A model generated the notes under the pieces. The model searched no databases, was not told the DNA's origin, and saw nothing but the letters and a program-made list of their open reading frames with translations. The translations under genes and the position numbers were made by a program. A DNA stretch of 64,000 bases from JBDTDV01 sp039922875 (GTDB lineage Bacteria > Actinomycetota > Actinomycetes > Actinomycetales > Microbacteriaceae), in NCBI GenBank assembly GCA_039922875.1, contig JBDTDV010000016.1, forward strand, positions 62,001 through 126,000. The letters run 5' to 3'. This document shows positions 1 to 9,287 of the stretch, piece after piece (the first letter of the stretch is position 1; each line of letters opens with the position of its first letter).

Positions 1-144
1 CTCGACACCGTGATCACCCTGCGCGGCGAGTACTTCTCCCGGCCTTATCCCGCCGACACCCTGATTGAAGTCTCGGCCCTGGCCCAGCCGGATTGGCTTG
101 TGGAGATCGATGTGATCGCGCTCGACCGCCGTGCATCACGGTAA
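1..144 (+). CDS. RidA-family protein, C-terminal fragment
   Basis: Only the last 47 residues are inside the window; the start lies upstream. The segment contains PADTLIEVSALAQPDWLVEI, which resembles the closing part of RidA/YjgF/UK114 proteins (pattern P-x-x-T-x-x-V-x-x-L-x-x-x-x-x-x-V-E-I-x-x-I-A). Family members hydrolyse reactive enamine/imine intermediates made by PLP enzymes, usually as cytosolic trimers. The conserved catalytic Arg of this family would lie in the missing part or just at the edge, so activity cannot be judged. The stop codon (142-144) abuts the stop of the convergent gene at 145. Confidence 0.6.
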   Translation, partial: LDTVITLRGEYFSRPYPADTLIEVSALAQPDWLVEIDVIALDRRASR

Positions 145-594
145 TCAATCCGGCAAGCTCTGATGGGTGCTGATCGCGAGCCGGTTCCAGACGTTGATCG
201 CCGAGATCGCCATCAGCACGTACACCAGTTCCTGGTCGTCGAACGCGGCGCTTGCCGCGGCCCAGACCTCGTCCGACACACCCGATTCGCCGATCAGGGT
301 GACTTCCTCGGTCAACGCGATCGCGGCCTGCTCCCGCGCCGAGTACAAATCCGGTGCCTCCCTCCAGGCGGCGAGCACGTCGAGCCGGCGTTGATCGACA
401 CCGGCTTTGCGCGCCTCCTTGCCGTGCATGTCCAGGCAGTATGCGCATCCGTTCAGCTGCGACGCTCGGATCTTGATCAGTGCAAGCAGGTCCTCACCCA
501 GGCTCCCGGCATGGATATATTTCTCCATCGCATACATCGGCTCATAGGCCTTCGGGTCGACATCATGCACGGCTAGACGTTGGGACACGGTCAT
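145..594 (-). CDS. carboxymuconolactone decarboxylase / AhpD-like protein
   Basis: 149 residues, typical for a single AhpD-like domain. The signature C50-x-x-C53-x-x-x-H57 sits in the helix NGCAYCLDMHGKEARKAG, which is the redox-active site of AhpD-type alkylhydroperoxidases. The family includes peroxidase partners and proteins of unknown substrate, so the precise reaction is open. The start is supported by an AAAGGAAAG ribosome site a few bases upstream. The gene lies 30 bases downstream of a flavin-dependent oxidoreductase on the same strand, so the two probably share a transcript and may act together in an oxidative detoxification step (inference). Confidence 0.85.
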   Translation of the reverse strand: MTVSQRLAVHDVDPKAYEPMYAMEKYIHAGSLGEDLLALIKIRASQLNGCAYCLDMHGKEARKAGVDQRRLDVLAAWREAPDLYSAREQAAIALTEEVTLIGESGVSDEVWAAASAAFDDQELVYVLMAISAINVWNRLAISTHQSLPD

Positions 595-624
595 TCTTCT
601 TTCCTTTAGCTGTTCTTCTTGTTG

Positions 625-1638
625 TTATCTCAGTTCCGGCGCGATATGCCGGACTATTGTCTCCAGCAGATGGGCGTTGTACTCAACGCCAAGCTGGTTC
701 GGAACGGTCACCAGAAGGGTATCGGCCGCGCGCACCGCGGCGTCCTCGCGCAGTTCGGCGACGATGGCATCCGGTTCGCCCACGTAGCTCTTGCCGAAGC
801 GGGAGAGAGCGCCGTCGAGATAGCCCACCTGGTCGCTGCGTTCACCAGCGGCCATCTTGCCGAAGTAGGCTCGGTCGGTCTCGGTGACGATGGGCAGGAT
901 GCTGCGACTCACCGAGATCCGCGGCTCGCGTTCCCAGCCGGCTGCCGCCCACCCGGTGCGATACCGGGCAATCTGTTCCGCCTGAAGTTGGTCGAACGCC
1001 ACCCCGGTGTCTTCGGTCAACAGGGTCGAACTCATCAAGTTCATCCCTTGCTGTGCGGTCCATTCGGCACTCTTTCGGGTGCCGGAGCCCCACCAGATCC
1101 GCTCGGCCAGGCCGGGCGATTGGGGCTGAACGGCCAGCGCCGCCGACGTGCCGGTCATCTCCGGATTCGCCTGCGCGACTCCTGCCCCGGCGATCGCGGC
1201 ACGGAACAGCGCAGTGTGCTCCCTGGCCAGGTCGGCATCGGTAGCACCTTCGACCGGAACATGGCCGAAGGACTCATATCCGCGAAGCGCCGGCTCGGGC
1301 GAGCCCCGGCTGATACCCAGTTGCAGTCTGCCGTTGCCGAGCAGATCGGCGGCAGCGGCATCCTCTGCCATATACAACGGATTCTCGTACCGCATGTCGA
1401 TTACGGCGGTGCCGATTTCGATCCTAGAGGTGCGCGATCCGATCGCGGCCAGGAGCGGAAACGGTGACGCGAGTTGCCTGGCGAAGTGATGCACCCGGAA
1501 ATAGGCTCCGTCGATACCGATCTCTTCAGCGGCGACGGCCAGGTCGACCGATTGGGCGAGGGCATCCTGCGCGGTCCTGGTCCGGGACCCGGGGAGCGGG
1601 TTCCAATGGCCGAAGGACAGGAACCCGATGCGCTTCAC
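625..1638 (-). CDS. LLM-class flavin-dependent oxidoreductase
   Basis: 337 residues with the layout of bacterial luciferase-like monooxygenases. The N-terminus has the first beta strand (MKRIGFLSFGHW). It is followed by AEEIGIDGAYFRVHHFA, the common E-x-x-G-x-D-x-x-x-x-x-E/H-H stretch, then IEIGTAVIDMRYENPLYMAEDAAAAD and the LGISRGSPEP loop. Such enzymes bind reduced FMN or F420 as a TIM barrel and oxidise varied small molecules; the substrate cannot be told from sequence. It is the first gene of a likely two-gene unit with the AhpD-like gene. Start chosen at the ATG that gives the standard N-terminus. Confidence 0.85.
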   Translation of the reverse strand: MKRIGFLSFGHWNPLPGSRTRTAQDALAQSVDLAVAAEEIGIDGAYFRVHHFARQLASPFPLLAAIGSRTSRIEIGTAVIDMRYENPLYMAEDAAAADLLGNGRLQLGISRGSPEPALRGYESFGHVPVEGATDADLAREHTALFRAAIAGAGVAQANPEMTGTSAALAVQPQSPGLAERIWWGSGTRKSAEWTAQQGMNLMSSTLLTEDTGVAFDQLQAEQIARYRTGWAAAGWEREPRISVSRSILPIVTETDRAYFGKMAAGERSDQVGYLDGALSRFGKSYVGEPDAIVAELREDAAVRAADTLLVTVPNQLGVEYNAHLLETIVRHIAPELR

Positions 1639-1777
1639 ATCACAGTGAGCACTCGGCGGCCGCGCATTATTCCCTCATCACGCCCCCGAACGGGGTTGTC
1701 GCCGACGGGGAATGGTCGTGCCAGAGTTACTGGGTAGAAGAAGACTGTGGAATGACTGCCGAGAGAGAAGCGAGCCG

Positions 1778-3082
1778 ATGAGCCGAGCGATCCGGATTCA
1801 TGCCGTTAGGACCAGGCGGCTGGTGATGTCTCTCGGATCCGGGCTGGCGCTTGTGCTGGCCTCCACCATGGTCAGTTCCCCGGCATCGGCCACAAGCGAC
1901 GTGCAGGGTGACGGCCTGCAGTATGTCGCGCTCGGCGACTCCTACTCGGCCGGGTTCGGACTGACCCCGTACAGCACGTCTGATCCGGCCGATGGTTGCT
2001 ATCAAGCGGAGAAGGACTATCCACATTTGGTCGCCGCAGAACTCGGCTTGAGGCTGACCGATGCGACCTGCAGCAATGCGGTGACCGCGAACATCACCAC
2101 GACGGCGCAGAACACGGGAGTCAACGGCGGTATCGCGCCGATCCAGACGGATGCCCTCAACGCGGATACCGACATCGTCACCGTCACGATCGGCGGAAAC
2201 GACCTCGGCTTCAGCGCTATTGCAGCGTCCTGCCTTGCTCTTGCCGCCGGCGGTCCGTTGATGTTGTACCAGTATGCCAACGACTGCAAGCAGTTCTATC
2301 AGCTGGGCGGCAATGATGTGCTTGAGGCCATGATTGCCACCGTGGTGACGCCGGCATTGGCCAAGACGTACAAAGCCATCGCCGAAAAGGCGCCGAATGC
2401 GAAGGTGTTCGTGGTCGGGTATCCGGCCGTCGCACCCGATGCGGCAAACACCCCGGAGAACGGGTGCTTCGCCTCGGCCATTGGAAATGGACTCCCGCCG
2501 TACCCGGAGAACTCCTACCCGTTCACCAACGTCGATGTCCCCTATCTGCACACGATTGAAAGCGCGTTGGACACCGCGATCAGCCAGCAGGCCGCGCTGG
2601 CCGGCGCCACGTTCATTCCGACGATTAGTCAGACTGTCGCGCACACCCCATGCGCCCCGCAAGGCGAGGCGTATATGAGCGGCATCACGTTCAAAGAGGG
2701 ATCTGTAGTGTCGCTACCCGCGGGCCAGGTGCCGCCTCCTGTCCCACCCACGGCCGCGGGCCAGGACGCATTGGGTCAACTTGCGACGTACCTAAAAATC
2801 GGCGCCCTGCATCCCAATGCCGCCGGTGTCGCATTTCTGAAGGAACAAGTCGCCACGGCCATCCTCGACGCATTCCCAGAGTTGCAACCACAGCCCAGCC
2901 CGGCCGAGTCTCCCGTCGCAGTTGTGCCGCCTGGCTCTGTCGTGCCGGCCGGTAGCGCTGCTGCGCCGACTCTGGCGGCGAGCGGTTCGGATCTGTCGGG
3001 TGGCCTGGCCCTGGCCGGCCTGCTGCTCGTATTGGGTGCGGCGGCAGTCGGGCTTCGGCGGCGAGTGCGCGTTCGCCGGTAG
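1778..3082 (+). CDS. secreted SGNH/GDSL hydrolase with C-terminal anchor
   Basis: 434 residues from the ATG at 1778, which has a purine-rich GAGAGAGAAG ribosome site. Residues 1-38 form a Sec signal peptide ending near SSPASA. Block I is LGDSYSAG with Ser55 as nucleophile, the oxyanion GGND is at 139-142, and the catalytic His is probably H345 in ALHPNAAG. This is an SGNH esterase/lipase architecture; the substrate is unknown. A low-complexity Pro/Ala linker (about 370-400) leads to LAASGSD, a hydrophobic helix (406-425) and RRRVRVRR. That tail resembles a class E sortase signal (LAxTG) with Ser in place of Thr, suggesting cell-wall or membrane anchoring. An upstream in-frame start at 1712 lacks a ribosome site and would bury the signal peptide. 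Confidence 0.85.
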   Translation: MSRAIRIHAVRTRRLVMSLGSGLALVLASTMVSSPASATSDVQGDGLQYVALGDSYSAGFGLTPYSTSDPADGCYQAEKDYPHLVAAELGLRLTDATCSNAVTANITTTAQNTGVNGGIAPIQTDALNADTDIVTVTIGGNDLGFSAIAASCLALAAGGPLMLYQYANDCKQFYQLGGNDVLEAMIATVVTPALAKTYKAIAEKAPNAKVFVVGYPAVAPDAANTPENGCFASAIGNGLPPYPENSYPFTNVDVPYLHTIESALDTAISQQAALAGATFIPTISQTVAHTPCAPQGEAYMSGITFKEGSVVSLPAGQVPPPVPPTAAGQDALGQLATYLKIGALHPNAAGVAFLKEQVATAILDAFPELQPQPSPAESPVAVVPPGSVVPAGSAAAPTLAASGSDLSGGLALAGLLLVLGAAAVGLRRRVRVRR

Positions 3083-3134
3083 CCGCATTCGGTGAACGAC
3101 GGTGCGATTGTGCAGTCGCAGCCCTGGCGGAGCG

Positions 3135-6100
3135 TCAGCGGAAATCCCGGGACACCGTCGGTGCCGTCAGCGGTAACAGCTCGAGCCGGTCGGCGATGAG
3201 ATTGGTCACTCCATCCGGTGATCGTTCCAGGATGCCGCGGACCACCATGGCTGGCGCCTCTCGAGCGACCTTCCGGTAGCGCTGCCAGACCCCGACGCCG
3301 ACGATCACGTTGAGGATTCCGGTCTCGTCTTCGAGATTGAGGAAGGTCACCCCGCCGGCTGTGGCAGGCCGTTGTCGGTGGGTGACCACACCGGCGACCT
3401 CCGTCCGCCGGTCTGCCTCCGCGGTGCCCGTCTGCACCACCGAGAGCACCCCTCGCCGGTTCAGCACCTCGCGCACGTGTCGGATCGGGTGATCGTCGGG
3501 GGAGATGCCGGTCGCCCAGAGGTCGTAGACGGTCTGCTCGGCGGGGGTGAGCATGGGCAACAACGGCGGTTGCACCGCGACGGCACTGCCGAGCAACTGG
3601 TCGGCGCGTTCCTGAGCGGCCCAGCCGGCGCTCCAGATCCCCTCCCTGCGGCCGATCCCGAGGCCCTCGAACGCTCCGGCCGCAGCGAGAGCCTCGAGTT
3701 GGGGAGTGTTCAGTCCCACCCGTCTGGCGACATCCGCCAGGTCGCGGTACGGCCCGCCGTTGTTCCGCTCGGTGATAATGCGCTCGGCCATGGCTTTGCC
3801 GATCGAGTTCACCCCGGCCAGCCCCAGCCGCACCGCGAAGCCCCCGTCTCGGCGATGTGCCGCCGTCGCATCCGGTGCAGCCCGGTCGAAAGCGGCGATC
3901 GGCGGCTGCTCGGCGGTCAGGCAGGAGGCCAGGCCGGTGGGCACGGGCGTGGTCTCCTGGTCGGTGCTCCTGGTTTGGTCAACATGGTCGGTGACCGGCT
4001 CCAGGCCCGCGTGCACTCCGGAGCGCAGAATATCTGCGTGTCGCACCTGAACGCCGTGCCGCCTGGCATCCGAAACCAGGGTGTGCGGGGCGTAGAAGCC
4101 CATCGGCTGCGCCCGGAGCAGCGCGGCGAGGAAGGCAGCCGGGTAGTGCAACTTCATCCACGAACTCGCGTAGACGAGCAGGGCGAAGCTGAGCGAGTGG
4201 CTCTCGGCGAAACCGAAATTGGCGAACGCCTCGATCTTCGTGTAGATCAGATCGGCGTCGGCGGTGCAGATTCCCTTGGCCGCCATGCCGTCGTAGAGCT
4301 TGTGTCGCAGGGACGAGATGCGCTCCCGGCCGCGCTTGGATCCCATCGCCCGCCGCAGCAGGTCGGCGTCCTCCGCGGTGCAGCCGCCAACAGCCATCGC
4401 CATTTGCATCAGCTGCTCCTGGAACAGCGGAACCCCCAGGGTGCGTTTCAAGACCGGCTCCAGAGCCGGATGCAGATAGGTCACCGGCTCGTCACCGGTC
4501 CGGCGCCGGATGTACGGGTGCACCGCGCCGCCCTGGATCGGCCCGGGCCGGATCAAGGCGATCTCGATCACCAGATCGTAGAACCTTCGGGGCTGCAACC
4601 GGGGGAGAGTGCTCATTTGGGCGCGGCTCTCCACCTGGAACACCCCGATCGAATCGGCACGGCAGAGCATGTCGTAAACGGCTGGTTCCTCGCGGGGGAT
4701 CGTCTCCAATCGCCAGGACTCGTGGAGGTGGTCGGAGACCAGGTCGAACACATATTGCAGCGCCGCGAGCATGCCGAGCCCGAGCAGGTCGAACTTGACC
4801 AGCCCCATCCACTCGCAGTCATCCTTGTCCCACTGCAACACGGTGCGGTTCTCCATGCGTGCATGCTCGATCGGGCATACTTCTCCGACGGGGCGTTCGG
4901 TGAGCACCATGCCGCCGGAATGAATGCCAAGATGCCGGGGAGCCTTCAGCAGTTCGGAGGCGAGGCTCACCACCTGGGCTGGGATGTCATGCTCCTGGCT
5001 GGAGACCGCGGGACCCCAGCGTTCCACCTGCTTCGACCAGGCATCCTGCTGCCCCGGGCTGTGCCCGAGCGCCTTGGCCATGTCGCGCACCGCGAACTTC
5101 GGTCGGTAAGAGATGACGTTGGCCACCTGAGCCGCGTTCAGCCGTCCGTAGCGACCGTATACGTACTGGATGACCTCCTCCCGGCGGTCGGAATCGAAGT
5201 CGACGTCGATGTCGGGCTCCTCGTCCCTGATGCTGGAGAGGAATCGCTCGAACGGGAGGTCGTAAAAGATCGAGTCCACCGCGGTGATGCCCAGCGCGTA
5301 GCACACCGCCGAATTGGCCGCCGAACCGCGCCCCTGACAGAGGATGCCACGGCTCCTGGCGAACTCGACGATGTCGTGCACGATCAGAAAGTAGCCGGGG
5401 AAATCCTTGGCTTCGATCACCGCGAGTTCCTTGTTCAGCCGCTGCCAGACAGCATCCGTCGCCGTGTTCGTTGCTGTTTTTGCCGCCCGCGGATATTTCT
5501 GCTCCACCCCGCGGCGTACCAGCTCGCGCAGCCAGCTCATCAGGGTGTGCCCGGCCGGCACCGAGAGCTTCGGCAGATGCGGCCGGGCGCTGCGCAATTC
5601 GAAGGTAAGGTCATCCGCCACCTCGACGGTACGCTCGACGGCACCGGGGTAACGGGCGAACCGTCCGGCCATCTCGGCACCGCTGCGCAGGAATGCCGCA
5701 CCGGATGCCGGCAGCCAGCCATCCAACTCGTCAAGGCTTCTGCGGGCGCGCACCGCCGCGACAGCGGTGGCCAGGTTGCGTTGGCCCGGGGTGGCATAGT
5801 GCACATTGTTGGTGGCCAGGGTGCCCAGGCCGGCCCGGTCGGCGATCTCGGCCAGCGCATCGTTGCGGGTACTGTCCAGCGGATCGCCGTGATCGAACAG
5901 TTCGACGAAGACATTGCCGGCGCCGAACCGGGCAACCAGCCGGTCGACCTCACGCGCCGCGGCCCGGATGCCGTCGGTCGGATTATCGGCTGAGGCGAGC
6001 GCTTGGCGCACCCGGCCCTTGCGGCATCCGGTGAGAATCGCCCATTGCCCGTCGGCGCGGTCGGCCAGGTCATCCAGCTGGTAGCGTGGCCGGCCTTTCT

Positions 6101-6617
6101 CCGCCCCGTCGGCCAGCTGGGCTGCGGTGATCGCCCCGGCCAGACGGTGATAGCCCTGTTGCCCCCTGGCCAGTACGACGAGATGACTGCCCTCCGGGTC
6201 GGCCTGGCCGTTCTGCGGCTTGCCCAACTGGAGGGAGAACTCCGCGCCGAAGACCGTCTTGACGCTGTGCCGGCCTGACTGCGCGTGTGCTTCCGCCGCC
6301 TCGGCCAGGCGCACAATGCCGTACAGCCCGTCGTGGTCGGTGAGTGCCAGCGCGGTCAACCGGAGCCGAGCCGCCTCTTCCAGCAACTGCTCGGGGGAGC
6401 TGGCGCCGTCGAGGAAGCTGTAATGGGAATGGGCGTGCAACTCGGCGTAGGGCACGAACGGTCCGTCATCCTCAGCAGGAATGGGGCTGGCGCTCTGATA
6501 CGCGGGCCGTTTCCGGCTCTGCGCGCCATCGGTATCGGTCTGACTGCCCGGCCTGTTTCGATCGGAAAGCTTGCGCTCCAGCTCGGACCAGGGCACTGGT
6601 GGGTTACTCCAGCCCAT
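3135..6617 (-). CDS. dnaE2: error-prone DNA polymerase III alpha subunit DnaE2
   Basis: 1160 residues. An N-terminal PHP domain begins at ELHAHSHYSFLDGASSP and includes ALTDHDGLYG. The polymerase core carries EPDIDVDFDSDRREEVIQYV with the catalytic aspartates, followed by fingers and a helix-hairpin-helix region, then a C-terminal OB fold (VTFLNLEDETGILNVIV). Length and order match DnaE2/ImuC rather than replicative DnaE1. DnaE2 performs mutagenic translesion synthesis in the SOS response with ImuA' and ImuB, reaching the beta clamp through ImuB. It is the last gene of the imuA'-imuB-dnaE2 operon, 17 bases after imuB, and is presumably controlled by the LexA box at 9089-9104. Confidence 0.95.
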   Translation of the reverse strand: MGWSNPPVPWSELERKLSDRNRPGSQTDTDGAQSRKRPAYQSASPIPAEDDGPFVPYAELHAHSHYSFLDGASSPEQLLEEAARLRLTALALTDHDGLYGIVRLAEAAEAHAQSGRHSVKTVFGAEFSLQLGKPQNGQADPEGSHLVVLARGQQGYHRLAGAITAAQLADGAEKGRPRYQLDDLADRADGQWAILTGCRKGRVRQALASADNPTDGIRAAAREVDRLVARFGAGNVFVELFDHGDPLDSTRNDALAEIADRAGLGTLATNNVHYATPGQRNLATAVAAVRARRSLDELDGWLPASGAAFLRSGAEMAGRFARYPGAVERTVEVADDLTFELRSARPHLPKLSVPAGHTLMSWLRELVRRGVEQKYPRAAKTATNTATDAVWQRLNKELAVIEAKDFPGYFLIVHDIVEFARSRGILCQGRGSAANSAVCYALGITAVDSIFYDLPFERFLSSIRDEEPDIDVDFDSDRREEVIQYVYGRYGRLNAAQVANVISYRPKFAVRDMAKALGHSPGQQDAWSKQVERWGPAVSSQEHDIPAQVVSLASELLKAPRHLGIHSGGMVLTERPVGEVCPIEHARMENRTVLQWDKDDCEWMGLVKFDLLGLGMLAALQYVFDLVSDHLHESWRLETIPREEPAVYDMLCRADSIGVFQVESRAQMSTLPRLQPRRFYDLVIEIALIRPGPIQGGAVHPYIRRRTGDEPVTYLHPALEPVLKRTLGVPLFQEQLMQMAMAVGGCTAEDADLLRRAMGSKRGRERISSLRHKLYDGMAAKGICTADADLIYTKIEAFANFGFAESHSLSFALLVYASSWMKLHYPAAFLAALLRAQPMGFYAPHTLVSDARRHGVQVRHADILRSGVHAGLEPVTDHVDQTRSTDQETTPVPTGLASCLTAEQPPIAAFDRAAPDATAAHRRDGGFAVRLGLAGVNSIGKAMAERIITERNNGGPYRDLADVARRVGLNTPQLEALAAAGAFEGLGIGRREGIWSAGWAAQERADQLLGSAVAVQPPLLPMLTPAEQTVYDLWATGISPDDHPIRHVREVLNRRGVLSVVQTGTAEADRRTEVAGVVTHRQRPATAGGVTFLNLEDETGILNVIVGVGVWQRYRKVAREAPAMVVRGILERSPDGVTNLIADRLELLPLTAPTVSRDFR

Positions 6618-6634
6618 GATCGCCTCTCGCCCGG

Positions 6635-8323
6635 TTAGTCATAGCGAGCCTCCGCCCACCACTGGCCGTTGCTGTAAAGCAGCAGCCAGGCCGCCCCGTC
6701 GGCATCAACCATTTGGAACCGGTTGACGGTGCGTGCCGAGTCGGCATCCCACCATCGTTCCTCGATCGGCCAGGGACCGGCCCACGCCGCCACCGTCTGC
6801 CGCGGGTGGCGCAGCGGGTCGGGGTGGGCCTGGTCGGTCGCGAAGTGGTCGGTCGGGAACCGGTCGGCTACGGTGAACCGGTCGGGCGAAGCGGTGAGGC
6901 CGCCGCGGTCATCGACGGCAACCGGGATTCCTGCACGGTCGAGCACGACGGCCGGCAGCGGGGGAGAGAACACACTGGCGGGCAGGGGAGCGGGCAGATT
7001 GCCCGGCCACGGCTGCCCGCGAGCCGAGGACTGCTTCTCGGGCGGGCGGTCTCCCCAGGGCACCAGGATCTGCCGTTCGGCCAGCATCCGACCCCCGCCG
7101 AGCATCGGGGTGAACACCTCGTCGTGGCCAAGGATGCCCTGCACCCGGGAAAGGCCGTGGTGGATCCGCTCGTCCGGCGCGGTTCCCCACAACCCCTCTT
7201 CGTGGTTTCCGACCGCGTCGAGTCTGCCGGGGCTTACGGTAACCCGGGCCACAGCGGAGTTCAGGCCGCTGTTGGTGGTGCCTGAACCCTGCAGTTGCCA
7301 GCGCACTCGGTCCACGACATCCGCCGCGGTGAACCAGCGCGGATGCAGCCAGGTGCGTTCGGAGACCTCGCCGGATTCGCTGTGCACCGTCACCTGAATC
7401 GAGGTGCAGACCTGGAATATGCCATTCAACTGAGTGATGAACTGGTCGGCTGCGCTGCGGATGGTGAAGGTGACCTGATCGATGCGTTCCAAGGGTGGCT
7501 CGAATTCGACAGTGACGTCAAGGTTCTTCCGTGGCGGTCGCGGGGTGACGGCGCTGGCGTCGGTGCCACCGGCCAGTGCGTGCGCGCGGGCGCCGGATTC
7601 GCCGAATCGGTGTCGTACCTGGGCGGCGTCGAGCGCGGCGAAGTTGCCCAGAGTGTGCACACCGAGCCGGATCAGCACGGTGGCCAGGGGAGCATCGCCC
7701 AGGATGCCGACCGGAAGCGGGGCGAGGAAGCGTGGCGACTCTCCGGGCGGCACGATACGTACCGGGGAGTCGCCCGTGGGGGTGGAGGATCTGGTCGAAT
7801 ATCGGGCCGCCTGTTCGGCGGCGAAGAGCCCGTCGGCCACTCCGATGCGACTCTCGGCGAATCCGAGCTCGCCCAGGCAACGCAGCAGCATCGCGGCCGC
7901 CTGTGCCTCGCTCCCGTAGAAGCGGGCGGGCCCCCGCGCCCGAACCGCGCAGATCCCCGGTCGGATCGGCTGGACACCCGGCATGAGCTGCTCGATCCCC
8001 GCCAGGACCGGCTCGAAGGCGCGCACGTCCAACACCGGATCAGCCGCGAGCGTGACCAGCTCGGTACAACGGGATTGAGCCTCCCGCAGCCGTAATCCCC
8101 GGCGGACTCCGTCGGCTCGAGCCCGGGCCGAGCAGGCGAAGACGAGCCCCCGGTCGATGATCGCGATCGGGCTGCCTTCTTCTCCTTCCACGTCGCTGCC
8201 GACCCGGCACGCCTGGCGCGCGGCCACGATCGGCCAATCCGGGATCCAGACCAGAATTGCCCTGGATGCTTCTGTGCGCTGTGTGCGTGCGTGCTGAGCT
8301 CGCGTGTGCTGGCGTCGTGGCAT
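6635..8323 (-). CDS. imuB: ImuB-type inactive Y-family polymerase subunit
   Basis: 562 residues from the ATG at 8323, two bases after the imuA' stop; longer in-frame starts would run through imuA'. The N-terminus AILVWIPDWPIVAAR aligns with the first polymerase motif of DinB, but the catalytic DxD arrangement is absent. The usual SIDE motif is replaced around PIRPGICAVRARG. Loss of the catalytic carboxylates is the known hallmark of ImuB, which acts as a hub binding the beta clamp and DnaE2 rather than as a polymerase. The C-terminus (ERWWDADSARTVNRFQMV to WWAEARYD) is typical for the family. Confidence 0.92.
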   Translation of the reverse strand: MPRRQHTRAQHARTQRTEASRAILVWIPDWPIVAARQACRVGSDVEGEEGSPIAIIDRGLVFACSARARADGVRRGLRLREAQSRCTELVTLAADPVLDVRAFEPVLAGIEQLMPGVQPIRPGICAVRARGPARFYGSEAQAAAMLLRCLGELGFAESRIGVADGLFAAEQAARYSTRSSTPTGDSPVRIVPPGESPRFLAPLPVGILGDAPLATVLIRLGVHTLGNFAALDAAQVRHRFGESGARAHALAGGTDASAVTPRPPRKNLDVTVEFEPPLERIDQVTFTIRSAADQFITQLNGIFQVCTSIQVTVHSESGEVSERTWLHPRWFTAADVVDRVRWQLQGSGTTNSGLNSAVARVTVSPGRLDAVGNHEEGLWGTAPDERIHHGLSRVQGILGHDEVFTPMLGGGRMLAERQILVPWGDRPPEKQSSARGQPWPGNLPAPLPASVFSPPLPAVVLDRAGIPVAVDDRGGLTASPDRFTVADRFPTDHFATDQAHPDPLRHPRQTVAAWAGPWPIEERWWDADSARTVNRFQMVDADGAAWLLLYSNGQWWAEARYD

Positions 8324-8325
8324 CC

Positions 8326-9096
8326 TCAGACCACCGCCCGAAGCTGAGGTGTCTGCACAGATTCCGCAGATTCCGCCGCAGCAGGCGCCGGAAGCCGACC
8401 CAGGCCGGCGTCGGAGGCAGGCAGCCGCAACCGGCCGCTGCGCGAGCGGTGGAGCCCGGCATCCACGGTGACGGTTATCGTCGCTTCCCGATCGGTTAGC
8501 CGGCCGGATCCAGAGTTCAGCCCATTCCACCGACTGGCCACCACGCTGAGCCGCGCCTCGCTCTGCGGCCAGGCACCGACGGCGATGAGGGTAGAACCGC
8601 GCTGCCGCAGCCGGGCGGCCAGCCGCGCGGCATCCGCGTCCCGCGCTCGAGTGGGCGGTCTGGTCACGACGAGCTGCAGCACATCGGCCAAAGCGGCCGT
8701 GACGCTCAGCCACTGCTCACCGGGGTGCGGAACGAGCACCAGGCGGTCGAGGTTGATGCCGAACCCGGCTGCGGCTTCCACTCCGAAATCGGGCAGCCCG
8801 ACGAGCCCGCACCACGCGCCCGAGCCGCTTGGCCCGGCCAACAGCGCCATCACCAGTGCATGCGACTCCTGGACCGAGTAGGCCACGCCGCAATGCAGTG
8901 CTCCGCCGGGTAACAGTTCCGCCAGAGGGGGCAGAGTGGGTAGGGTGCGGCTCTCCAAGGTGCGTCGCTGCATATGCCGGATGCGGTTCTGCAGCGTTTG
9001 CACTCGCTCCAATTGCGCGGCAGCACCTGTACCCGCCGCCGCGGGAGCGGGTGCCTGGAGCGTTGCAGTGCCGTGCATTCCTTCATATTCGAACAT
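8326..9096 (-). CDS. ImuA'-type mutasome protein
   Basis: 256 residues. The RecA-like beta strand pattern is recognisable (LLPGGALHCGVAYSVQESHALVMALLAGPSG, then WCGLVGLPDFGVEAAAGFGINLDRLVLV), but no true Walker A GKT is present. This fits actinobacterial ImuA', which joins ImuB and DnaE2 in damage-induced mutagenesis. The start is uncertain. The ATG at 9096 lies inside the LexA palindrome with no ribosome site, so translation would be leaderless; the ATG at 9078 has GAAGGA directly against it, which is too close. First gene of the three-gene SOS operon. Confidence 0.85.
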   Translation of the reverse strand: MFEYEGMHGTATLQAPAPAAAGTGAAAQLERVQTLQNRIRHMQRRTLESRTLPTLPPLAELLPGGALHCGVAYSVQESHALVMALLAGPSGSGAWCGLVGLPDFGVEAAAGFGINLDRLVLVPHPGEQWLSVTAALADVLQLVVTRPPTRARDADAARLAARLRQRGSTLIAVGAWPQSEARLSVVASRWNGLNSGSGRLTDREATITVTVDAGLHRSRSGRLRLPASDAGLGRLPAPAAAESAESVQTPQLRAVV

Positions 9097-9104
9097 ATGT
9101 TCGA
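9089..9104. promoter_or_regulatory. LexA (SOS) box of the mutasome operon
   Basis: The 16-base sequence TCGAACATATGTTCGA is a perfect palindrome and matches the actinobacterial/Bacillus-type LexA operator consensus CGAACRNNYGTTCG. It covers the proposed start codon of the imuA'-like gene on the minus strand. LexA bound here would block transcription of imuA'-imuB-dnaE2 until DNA damage. Confidence 0.93.
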
Positions 9105-9196
9105 TGATGTCAACTGCCGCCGACAGCGTAGTGAGGTCACTTCGCCCGGTCTACTGTGGAATCGTGCCGCGCGATACCAGAATGGGACGGCACCCA

Positions 9197-9271
9197 GCGA
9201 CATCTACCTCAGCGACATCAACGCCGGCCAGATCCACACCTGCCACATCGACGCTGGCGAGGTCAACCTCA
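9197..9271 (+). repeat. five tandem 15-base repeats
   Basis: Five consecutive 15-base units start at 9197, 9212, 9227, 9242 and 9257, with consensus GCSACATCNACNCYN. The period keeps reading frame. One frame gives pentapeptide units of type D-I-x-x-x that stop at 9291, overlapping the decarboxylase start by an ATGA junction. Another frame gives A-T-S-T-x units (ATG at 9182, stop at 9295). The block sits in the leader of the PLP decarboxylase gene. It may be a translated leader or the remnant of a pentapeptide-repeat gene. Confidence 0.7.
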
Positions 9272-9287
9272 TGGAGGAGTCAACACC

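Noticed and set aside
3372..5993. Very long open frame on the plus strand opposite dnaE2
   Set aside because: Antisense shadow produced by GC-rich codon bias; its translation is low complexity and shows no family motif, while dnaE2 motifs on the other strand are complete.
7295..8095. Plus-strand frame opposite imuB
   Set aside because: Gly/Arg-rich translation typical of a shadow; imuB is well supported.
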